Source: Acidobacteriaceae bacterium
GTDB taxonomy: Bacteria > Acidobacteriota > Terriglobia > Terriglobales > Acidobacteriaceae
Length of the DNA: 6,841 nt
Assembly (NCBI GenBank): GCA_030040115.1
Contig: JASHUH010000161.1
Location: 1-6,841, forward strand
Direction: 5' to 3'
Shown here: positions 1-6,841 of the stretch, piece after piece
Position numbering within the stretch: the first letter of the stretch is position 1
How the letters are laid out: each line of letters starts with the position of its first letter
Position numbers and translations under genes: made by a program
The notes under the pieces: generated by a model
Databases searched by the model: none
What the model saw: only the letters and a program-made list of their open reading frames with translations
What the model was told of the DNA's origin: nothing

Positions 1-686
1 GCTGGGTGGATGTGATCGTGCTGCGCACCTATGCGCACGACACTATCACCGAAATGGCCGCCAACTCGCGCGTGCCGGTCATCAACGCGCTCTCCGATTT
101 CGAACATCCGTGCCAGGCGCTGGCCGACTTCATGACTCTTCAGGAGCATTTCGGCCACACCTCCGGCCTCAACTTTACTTATGTGGGTGACGGCAACAAC
201 GTGTGCCACTCGCTGATGCTCACCGGCGCGCAACTGGGCGCGAACGTCACCGTGGCCACGCCGCGCGGCTACTCGCCCGACATCGAAATCGTCACCATCG
301 CCCGCGACATGGCCCAGGCCAACGGCTGCGAGATCCGCCTCTTGCAGGATCCGCAGGCTGCCGTCGAGGGCGCCGACGCGGTCTACACTGACGTTTGCGT
401 CAGCATGGGCATGGAGCACGAATCCACCAAGCGCGCGCCCATCTTCCGGCCATTTCAAGTGAATGAAGCGCTCATGTCCAAAGCCAGGCCCACGGCCGTG
501 TTCATGCACTGCCTGCCCGCGCGCCGCGGAGAAGAAGTCACCGACGCCGTCATCGACAGTCCGCACTCCATTGTCTTCGACCAGGCCGAAAACCGCCTCC
601 ACGCGCAGAAGGCGCTGCTGCTGCTGCTGCTGGGGGGGGTGGCGGATGTGGCCAGCTTCTCCGAATCCGTGAACGGCGGACGGTGA
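1..686 (+). CDS. argF: ornithine carbamoyltransferase, 3' part (start lies before the window)
   Basis: This cytoplasmic enzyme joins carbamoyl phosphate to ornithine to give citrulline. The frame is open from the first complete codon (Trp at 3-5) to TGA at 684-686, about 227 residues. Members run a little over 300, so roughly the first quarter, including the carbamoyl-phosphate STRT motif, is missing. Visible motifs are HPCQ (nt 105-116), the GDGNNV turn that opens the ornithine domain (from nt 186), the SMG loop (402-410) and the catalytic HCLP (507-518), followed by a RRGEEVTD stretch and the usual C-terminal AENRLHAQKALL helix. The family's usual Trp in DVWVSMG is Cys here (396-398). The last helix is encoded by six CTG codons running into eight G. 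A GTG at 6 is an internal Val, not a start. The stop is immediately followed by the ATG of the next gene. Identity as OTC rather than aspartate carbamoyltransferase rests on DGNNV, SMG and HCLP. Confidence 0.95.
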   Translation, partial: WVDVIVLRTYAHDTITEMAANSRVPVINALSDFEHPCQALADFMTLQEHFGHTSGLNFTYVGDGNNVCHSLMLTGAQLGANVTVATPRGYSPDIEIVTIARDMAQANGCEIRLLQDPQAAVEGADAVYTDVCVSMGMEHESTKRAPIFRPFQVNEALMSKARPTAVFMHCLPARRGEEVTDAVIDSPHSIVFDQAENRLHAQKALLLLLLGGVADVASFSESVNGGR

Positions 687-2611
<1,925 letters not shown>

Positions 2612-2700
2612 GGGCGGAGCGCGTTTTGCAAGGGCACGACTTCAGTCGCGCCGTAAGACTCATCCAATAAACGCGGGCTTTAGCCCCTGTGGGAAGGTCT
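2612..2700. repeat. REP-like intergenic element with two short hairpins
   Basis: The gap between argG and argH holds two stem-loops. The first pairs 2633-2640 with 2645-2652 around a TTCA loop, with one A-C mismatch (2636/2649). The second pairs GGGC (2675-2678) with GCCC (2683-2686) around a TTTA loop. Both are small stems with 4-base loops, about 22 bases apart. From memory, this arrangement (a GCACGACTTCAGTCG-type hairpin followed by GCGGGCTTTAGCCCC) recurs between genes in many Acidobacteriota. That is recall, not a search. Neither stem is followed by a T tract, so it is not a classic terminator, although it could act as an RNA-stabilising or attenuating spacer inside the operon. The exact ends are uncertain. 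Confidence 0.65.
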
Positions 2701-2739
2701 TTTGGGGGTTGGTCTAAAGGGCAAGGATTGGAACGAAAG

Positions 2740-4206
2740 ATGCTGAACAATCAACAATCCGCGAAGATGTGGTCCGGCCGCTTTCGCGCGGCTCCCGATC
2801 CGTTCTTTGATTTTTGGCAGCGGTCGCTGCCGTTTGATTGCCGATTGCTCGGCGAGGAACTGGCGGCCAGCCGAGCGCATGCGCTCGCCTTGCAGGCCGC
2901 GGGTATTCTGACCGACGACGAGTGCAGCCGCATCACGGACGCGCTGCGCGCCGTCGGCGAAAAGTATGGGAAGGAGACCAGCCATAACGCTGTCCGCGCC
3001 GACACACAGGCGGAGGACATCCATCATTTCGTGGAGCGGCGACTGGTCGAATCGATTGGCGACCTGGGACTGAAGCTGCACACGGGGCGCAGCCGCAATG
3101 AGCAGATCGCAACCGATTTGCGGATGTACATTCGCTTCGGGATCGATGTCCAGCAGGCGCATTTGATGGCATGGGCGCAGCAACTCCTGAAACAGGCGCG
3201 CGCCGCCGGCGATGCCGTGATGCCCGCGTACACTCACCTGCAACGCGCCGAGCCGGTGTTGGCGGCGCACTGGCTGCTTGCCTACGTTGAAATGCTGCTG
3301 CGCGATAGCTCGCGCTTGGAGGATTGCGCGAGGAGGCTGGATTATTGTCCCCTTGGATCGGGCGCGGTCGCTGGCGCGACGTTGCCTCTGGATCGAGAGA
3401 TTGCCGCGCGTGAGTTGCAGTTCACTGCCCCCACGGGGAACAGCATGGACGCCACCAGCGACCGCGATTTTGTGCTCGAGTACTTGCAAGCCCTCACCCT
3501 GATTGCGCTTCATGCCAGCCGCTTTGCCGAAGAGATCACCCTGTTTGCCACGGCGGAGTTTGGATTTGTGGAATTGCCGGAGCCGTTTTCCACGGGCTCC
3601 AGCGCCATGCCGCAAAAAAAGAATCCCGACCTGACGGAATTGGTTCGCGGCAAAGTTGGGCGCATTCATGGCGCGGCTGAAGCGGTGACCATGTTGCTCA
3701 AAGGTCTGCCTCTGGCCTACAACAAAGATATGCAGGAAACGCAGGAACCCGTTTTTGCGGCCACCGGCGAGGTCCACAAGATGCTGTATCTGCTTGCGGC
3801 CTTTACGCGCGCTCTCCGCTTCTGCACGGACCGCATGCGCTCGGCTTGCGAGACAGGCTTCCTCAACGCAATGGCCGCGGCTACTTACCTCGTGCACAAG
3901 GGCGTGCCTTTTCGCACCGCGCACGAGAAGATCGGCAATGCGGTTCGGTGCGCGCTCGCCAGGGGCGTCGAACTGAACGGTCTTACGCTGGATGAATTGC
4001 GGCAATTTGGCGCGGAGTTCAGCGAAGACTTTTATGATGCGATCACGCTGGACGCGACGCTCGATTGTCACGACGTGATCGGCGGCACGGCGCGGCATCG
4101 GGTGAAGGTGGCGTTGCAGGAGACCGAAAAACGCGTCGAGGCGCTGGTTTCGCGGTACGGCGAGGTGAGTCTTGGCGAAATGGAGGCCGTTCATGCTGGT
4201 GCGTAA
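2740..4206 (+). CDS. argH: argininosuccinate lyase
   Basis: It cleaves argininosuccinate to arginine and fumarate, the last step of the pathway; the family is tetrameric with shared active sites. The product is 488 residues, about 30 more than E. coli ArgH. The N-terminus KMWSGRF (residues 9-15) is the family opening. Conserved blocks follow: HTGRSRN (114-120), YTHLQRAEP (164-172) with the catalytic His 166, TGNSMDATSDRDF (232-244), and the fumarate-lyase signature GSSAMPQKKNP (286-296) carrying the catalytic Ser. A GFLNAMAAATYLVHKGVPFR segment (373-392) and VIGGTARHRV (447-456) close the C-terminal domain. The ATG at 2740 is chosen because it lies 9 codons before KMW with AAGGA about 12 bases upstream. 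A GTG at 2689 would lie inside the repeat. The 3' end carries the ribosome site and start of the next gene. Confidence 0.96.
   Translation: MLNNQQSAKMWSGRFRAAPDPFFDFWQRSLPFDCRLLGEELAASRAHALALQAAGILTDDECSRITDALRAVGEKYGKETSHNAVRADTQAEDIHHFVERRLVESIGDLGLKLHTGRSRNEQIATDLRMYIRFGIDVQQAHLMAWAQQLLKQARAAGDAVMPAYTHLQRAEPVLAAHWLLAYVEMLLRDSSRLEDCARRLDYCPLGSGAVAGATLPLDREIAARELQFTAPTGNSMDATSDRDFVLEYLQALTLIALHASRFAEEITLFATAEFGFVELPEPFSTGSSAMPQKKNPDLTELVRGKVGRIHGAAEAVTMLLKGLPLAYNKDMQETQEPVFAATGEVHKMLYLLAAFTRALRFCTDRMRSACETGFLNAMAAATYLVHKGVPFRTAHEKIGNAVRCALARGVELNGLTLDELRQFGAEFSEDFYDAITLDATLDCHDVIGGTARHRVKVALQETEKRVEALVSRYGEVSLGEMEAVHAGA
4182..4186 (+). promoter_or_regulatory. Shine-Dalgarno of the ArgA-like gene, inside argH
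   Basis: GGAGG lies 6 bases before the ATG at 4193, within the last codons of argH. It fixes the start at 4193 rather than the in-frame TTG at 4172 and implies translation coupled to argH. Confidence 0.8.
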
Positions 4207-4714
4207 GGCCCTCCTCCAGGACGCCTCGAACGTCTATGACCTGGTGAACTCGCTTTCCGCCGACGGCACGCTGCTCAAACGGGCTTTCGCCGAAATCTGT
4301 GAAAACATCCGCGACTTCACAGTCGCCGAATCCGACGGCGGCGTCTTCCTCGGCTGCGGCGCGCTGCATCTTTATGGCCCGCACCTTTCCGAGGTGCGGT
4401 CCATCGTGGTCAAGCCCGAAGCCAAAGGCCAGGGCGCCGGCGGCCGCATCCTGAGCGCGCTGATTGAAGAAGCTGAAATGCACGGCGTCCAATCCGTTTG
4501 CCTGTTTACGCGCATTCCCGATTTCTTCTTCAAATACGGCTTCCGCACCGTGGAAGACAAAGCGGAATTGCCCGACAAGATCTTCAAAGATTGCCAGAAC
4601 TGCCCGCGCCTGAATCGCTGCGACGAGGTCGCCATGGTGCGCGGGCGCATTCCCCGCATTTCCATCCTGGGCCCCCGCCATGAAGCGCAGGAGCTGGTGC
4701 GGCTCTCCGGCTGA
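4193..4714 (+). CDS. GNAT acetyltransferase, short ArgA-like N-acetylglutamate synthase
   Basis: A 173-residue single-domain GNAT protein that probably acetylates glutamate with acetyl-CoA, the first step of arginine synthesis. The N-terminus MLVRKALLQDASNVYDLVN is the usual first strand and helix. An ENIRDFTVAE block (37-46), GCGALHLY (54-61) and VRSIVVKPEAKGQGAG (68-83) follow; KGQGAG is the acetyl-CoA pyrophosphate-binding loop. The tail has PDFFFKYGFR (109-118) and a CxxC-x5-C group (Cys 134, 137, 143) ending in CDEVAM. This matches stand-alone short NAGS proteins such as the mycobacterial ArgA class and lacks the amino-acid-kinase domain of E. coli ArgA. It overlaps argH by 14 bases with a good internal ribosome site, which supports an arginine role. 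Substrate is inferred. Other small GNATs act on unrelated amines, so no symbol is given. An extra 25 or so residues follow the conserved end. Confidence 0.88.
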   Translation: MLVRKALLQDASNVYDLVNSLSADGTLLKRAFAEICENIRDFTVAESDGGVFLGCGALHLYGPHLSEVRSIVVKPEAKGQGAGGRILSALIEEAEMHGVQSVCLFTRIPDFFFKYGFRTVEDKAELPDKIFKDCQNCPRLNRCDEVAMVRGRIPRISILGPRHEAQELVRLSG

Positions 4715-4736
4715 GCGTTTCCCGCGCAGCCGGCGC

Positions 4737-5513
4737 TTAACCGCGCCCGATAAACGGCATCTTCGTCGCCATCACGGTGATGAACTGCACATTGGCGTCC
4801 AGGGGCAGGCTGGCCATGTAAACGACTGCGTCGGCAACGTGCTTTGCATCGATTCTTGGCTCCCGCACCAAATCGCCATTTGCCTGTAGAGCTCCAAGCG
4901 CCAACCGCTCGCTCATTTCACTCACGGCGTTGCCGATGTCGATCTGGCCGCAGGCGATATCGTAATCGCGGCAATCCAGCGAAATGCATTTGGTCAGTCC
5001 CGTGATCGCATGCTTGGTGGCCGTATAAGGCGCCGAATGCGGCCGCGGAACATGAGCAGACAGCGACCCGTTGTTGATAATGCGTCCTCCTCGCGGCGAT
5101 TGCGCCTTCATTAGGCGGATGGCTTCCTGGGCGCAAACAAAGGCGCCGGTGAGATTCACATTCACCACGTCCGTCCATTGGGCGTAGGTCAAATCCTCGA
5201 TGGCGATCCCCGGAGCAGTGCCGCCCGCGTTGTTAAACAGAACATCCAGCCGGCCGAATTCGTTCCGGGTCTTCGCAAAGAGTTCCTTGACCTCGTCGGG
5301 CTGGCTCACATCCGTCGCCACGGCAAGGATTCCGGCTCCTCCACGTTCGGCCATGGCGGCGGTTTCTTCGAGCTTCGCCATGCGGCGCCCCGCCAGCACC
5401 ACGGAGTGCCCGGCCGCGTGCAGGGCGAGCGCAGCCGCGCGCCCCACTCCGCTGCCTGCGCCGGTAATCATCGCCACCTTGCTGTGACCGGCAGGTGCGC
5501 TGCTCCCATCCAT
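4737..5513 (-). CDS. SDR family NAD(P)-dependent oxidoreductase
   Basis: A 258-residue classical short-chain dehydrogenase/reductase, cytoplasmic. It has the cofactor glycine motif TGAGSGVG (residues 17-24), an AGRR after the second strand (41-44; two Arg suggest NADP(H)), Asp 68 in TDVS, NNAG (94-97), the structural Asn in NVNLTG (118-123), and a catalytic Ser150, Tyr163, Lys167 set (YTATK 163-167). The usual proline-glycine after the sixth strand is replaced by QIDIGNA (190-196). The C-terminus ends MPFIGRG. The start at 5513 has AGGAG (complement of 5521-5525) 7 bases upstream, better than the upstream in-frame start near 5570. It converges on the ArgA-like gene with a 22-base gap and no obvious terminator. 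The substrate cannot be read from the sequence. The neighbouring gluconate-type permease hints at sugar-acid chemistry but is not co-directional without interruption. Confidence 0.93.
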   Translation of the reverse strand: MDGSSAPAGHSKVAMITGAGSGVGRAAALALHAAGHSVVLAGRRMAKLEETAAMAERGGAGILAVATDVSQPDEVKELFAKTRNEFGRLDVLFNNAGGTAPGIAIEDLTYAQWTDVVNVNLTGAFVCAQEAIRLMKAQSPRGGRIINNGSLSAHVPRPHSAPYTATKHAITGLTKCISLDCRDYDIACGQIDIGNAVSEMSERLALGALQANGDLVREPRIDAKHVADAVVYMASLPLDANVQFITVMATKMPFIGRG

Positions 5514-5520
5514 GCTCTCT

Positions 5521-5525
5521 CTCCT
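5521..5525 (-). promoter_or_regulatory. Shine-Dalgarno of the SDR gene
   Basis: On the minus strand this reads AGGAG, 7 bases before the ATG at 5513. It selects that start over the longer frame. Confidence 0.8.
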
Positions 5526-5697
5526 GTTTCCGACGTCTGCCGCGCGATAACCATTATTGCATCGGCACAATGGCTCTCCTTGGCCAAAGAAGCTCCAGAA
5601 TCTCCAGTGCGGAGATAACCGCGCGCTCCTGCCTGGACAATGGTAGCCTGATTCAATCCATGAGGAAGCCGCCAGAATATGCGATCATCTCGGGAAT

Positions 5698-5744
5698 GAG
5701 CGGCTGGGCTAAGGCATCATCGACTTTGAGCGCTTGAGCTAAGG
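5698..5744 (+). repeat. imperfect 17-base direct repeat before the dinB-like gene
   Basis: Two copies (5698-5714 and 5728-5744) match at 14 of 17 positions with a 30-base period. Each starts GAGCG and ends GCTAAGG. The second copy includes part of the AAGGAG ribosome site. It could be a pair of protein-binding sites or a chance small duplication. Confidence 0.45.
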
Positions 5745-5746
5745 AG
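5741..5746 (+). promoter_or_regulatory. Shine-Dalgarno of the dinB-like gene
   Basis: AAGGAG lies 7 bases before the ATG at 5754, a near-ideal site that confirms this start. Confidence 0.85.
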
Positions 5747-5753
5747 AAAGAGA

Positions 5754-6230
5754 ATGGAAAACGATAAGTCCCTGCGGGAACATTTGCTGAGCCTGCTGAA
5801 GGGTGGCAACGCCCACGCCGGTTTCGACGCGGCGACCAAAGACTTGCCGGCGGAACTGCGCGGCAAGCGGCCGCGCGGCGCCGAACACTCCGCCTGGGAC
5901 GTGCTCGAGCATCTGCGCATTGCGCAGTGGGATATTTTGGAGTTTTCCCGCAATCCGGCGCACCAGTCGCCAGAATGGCCGGGCGGCTACTGGCCGGCCG
6001 CCCATGCGCCGGCGGACGAGAAAGCCTGGGACAAAAGCGTCCGCGCCTTCCGGAGAGATTTAAAGGCCATGTGCGACCTGATCGCCAATGACGCCACCGA
6101 CCTCTTTGCGCCGATTGCGCACGGGAACGGACAGACGATCCTGCGCGAGGCGCTCCTGGTGGCCGACCACAACGCCTACCACCTCGGGGAGCTGGTCTTG
6201 CTGCGCAGGATGCTGGGCGCGTGGAAGTAA
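5754..6230 (+). CDS. DinB-like metal-binding four-helix protein
   Basis: A 158-residue soluble protein of the DinB/YfiT-like putative metalloenzyme superfamily, usually about 150-170 residues. The three metal-ligand histidines are in their expected places: His 53 in [14 protein letters not shown] (48-61) at the end of the second helix, and His 139 and His 143 in [12 protein letters not shown] (136-147) on the last long helix. The HNAYHxGE pattern is the clearest family mark. A Trp/Pro-rich loop ([10 protein letters not shown], 72-81) follows the first ligand helix. Known members include bacillithiol S-transferases and thiol-dependent isomerases, but most are uncharacterised and the substrate here is unknown. 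Despite the name, a role in DNA damage is not established for the superfamily. It appears to be a single-gene unit with its own ribosome site, divergent from the SDR and convergent with the permease. Confidence 0.87.
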   Translation: MENDKSLREHLLSLLKGGNAHAGFDAATKDLPAELRGKRPRGAEHSAWDVLEHLRIAQWDILEFSRNPAHQSPEWPGGYWPAAHAPADEKAWDKSVRAFRRDLKAMCDLIANDATDLFAPIAHGNGQTILREALLVADHNAYHLGELVLLRRMLGAWK

Positions 6231-6243
6231 GGACGGAGTGAAG

Positions 6244-6261
6244 TTCACAGTTCTCAGTTCT
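6244..6261 (-). repeat. heptanucleotide repeat (CTGAGAA-type), about 2.6 units
   Basis: On the plus strand TTCACAG (6244-6250), TTCTCAG (6251-6257) and TTCT (6258-6261) follow each other. Read on the minus strand the units are CTGAGAA and CTGTGAA, the same CTGA-NNN form as the tracts at 1197 and 6321. It lies 13 bases after the dinB-like stop. Confidence 0.5.
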
Positions 6262-6320
6262 ATACTTGCTCGCTTTTCGTCCGGCAGCCGGCCGAGAGAC
6301 TCCACGATTTCACATCCTAA

Positions 6321-6344
6321 GCTGAAAGCTGAAGGCTGAAGGCT
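6321..6344 (+). repeat. heptanucleotide tandem repeat (GCTGAAR), about 3.4 units
   Basis: GCTGAAA (6321-6327), GCTGAAG (6328-6334), GCTGAAG (6335-6341) and GCT (6342-6344). The tract runs right up to the stop codon of the minus-strand permease gene (6344-6346). As CTGA-NNN units they read CTGAAAG and CTGAAGG. Confidence 0.75.
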
Positions 6345-6841
6345 CACTTCATCACCGCCGCCAGCAGCAGCGTGCATGCCAACCCGGCGATCGAGAGCAC
6401 ACTCTCCATAATCGACCAGGTGGCCAGTGTGCCTTTGACTTCGAGCTTGAACAGCGACTGGACCAGCCAGAAGCCGGAGTCGTTGACATGGGAGAGCAGC
6501 ACTGAGCCAGAGCCGGTGGCGAGCACCAGCATTTCCGGGCTTACGCCCATGTGGGTGGCGAGCGGGGCCAGAACCCCGGAAGCGACGGCCATGGCTACCG
6601 TGGCTGAACCCATCGTGACGCGCACCACGGCGGCCAGCGCCCAAGCCAGCACCAGTGGCGGCATGTGCGCTCCCAGCGCCAGCCCTACCGTTGCCTGCGC
6701 GGCTCCGGAATCGCGGAGAACCCCGCTCAGTCCACCGGCGGCGGAGAGGATGACGAGCACCCCGGCGATGGGACCAAAGGAATCGGCGGTGAGGCGCCGC
6801 AAGCCGCCACCCGCGCGATAGGTCTCGTCTTGCACATGCGG
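6344..6841 (-). CDS. GntP-family gluconate-type permease, C-terminal part (start lies beyond the window)
   Basis: Inner-membrane symporter of the GntP family, which imports gluconate and related sugar acids with protons. The frame is open from the window edge to TGA at 6344-6346, about 166 residues of a protein usually about 440-450 long. The visible part is hydrophobic, with several membrane segments: GPIAGVLVILSAAGGLSGVL, the stretch around LVLAWALAAVVRV, the GSATVAMAVASGVLAPLA block, LVLATGSGSVLLSHVNDSGFWLV, and a final SIAGLACTLLLAAV helix. GSATVAM and SHVNDSGFW are hallmark GntP sequences. The GTG at 6835 is an internal Val because the frame continues upstream to the edge. The substrate (gluconate, glycerate or another acid) cannot be told from this part. 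It converges with the dinB-like gene across a 113-base gap filled partly by heptamer repeats, with no T-tracted terminator seen. Confidence 0.93.
   Translation of the reverse strand, partial: PHVQDETYRAGGGLRRLTADSFGPIAGVLVILSAAGGLSGVLRDSGAAQATVGLALGAHMPPLVLAWALAAVVRVTMGSATVAMAVASGVLAPLATHMGVSPEMLVLATGSGSVLLSHVNDSGFWLVQSLFKLEVKGTLATWSIMESVLSIAGLACTLLLAAVMK

Larger units (their letters stand above)
5514..5753. other. divergent intergenic region between the SDR and dinB-like genes
   Basis: This 240-base stretch is the longest gap in the window and should hold promoters for both flanking genes. Apart from the two ribosome sites and an imperfect 17-base direct repeat (5698-5714 and 5728-5744), nothing is convincing. 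On the minus strand AATAAT (complement of 5553-5558) could be a -10 for the SDR, but no fitting -35 is seen at 16-18 bases. The short open frames across it lack ribosome sites and recognisable content. Confidence 0.5.

Noticed and set aside
2680..4194. Open frame of 504 residues on the minus strand across all of argH
   Set aside because: It mirrors a firmly identified argH, has no recognisable family content and is Arg/His/Gln-rich as expected from the antisense of GC-biased codons.
4715..4736. Bidirectional terminator between the convergent ArgA-like and SDR genes
   Set aside because: The 22-base gap is GC-rich but shows no clean stem with T tracts on either strand.
5553..5587. Candidate minus-strand promoter for the SDR gene (AATAAT with TTGGCC)
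   Set aside because: The spacing between the boxes is 23 bases, too long for a sigma-70-type promoter, and no better -35 is present.
5495..5737. Possible small genes in the SDR/dinB-like divergent region
   Set aside because: No ribosome site and no plausible composition. They run through the SDR leader and across the expected promoter area.
6281..6291. CCGGC-A-GCCGG inverted repeat as a terminator after the dinB-like gene
   Set aside because: The one-base loop and lack of a following T tract make a terminator unlikely; short palindromes of this kind are common in GC-rich DNA.

Overview
The window is a piece of a GC-rich bacterial chromosome dominated by the late half of an arginine biosynthesis cluster. 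Gene content, the E. coli-type long ArgG, the short ArgA-like acetyltransferase directly after argH, and above all the intergenic repeat at 2612-2700 (from memory, a type common between genes in Acidobacteriota such as Koribacter/Sulfotelmatobacter-like lineages) suggest an acidobacterium. That placement is recall plus inference; no search was run.

Left part, plus strand (1-4714): the 3' part of argF (ornithine carbamoyltransferase), a small two-helix membrane protein resembling DUF3592, argG (argininosuccinate synthase), a REP-like repeat spacer, argH (argininosuccinate lyase) and an ArgA-like GNAT acetyltransferase that overlaps the end of argH by 14 bases. Together they cover ornithine to citrulline to argininosuccinate to arginine plus fumarate. 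The acetyltransferase probably supplies N-acetylglutamate at the start of the pathway. The remaining arg genes would have to lie elsewhere, probably upstream of the window.

Right part (4737-6841): a minus-strand SDR oxidoreductase convergent with the arg cluster, a 240-base divergent intergenic region, a plus-strand DinB-like metal-binding four-helix protein, and the C-terminal part of a GntP-family gluconate-type permease on the minus strand, convergent with dinB. These look like ordinary accessory metabolism genes, and no link to the arginine genes is visible.

No RNA gene, CRISPR array, intact insertion sequence, phage gene or defence system was seen. The most unusual material is small scale: (1) the membrane gene inserted between argF and argG with clearly lower GC; (2) three short heptanucleotide repeat tracts in two intergenic regions, all reducible to a CTGA-NNN unit; (3) the paired-hairpin repeat between argG and argH; (4) a (CTG)6-G8 slippage-prone tract near the end of argF; and (5) the coupled argH/argA-like overlap, reminiscent of the ArgH(A) fusions known in some gammaproteobacteria. 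I do not see a convincing new multi-gene system here.
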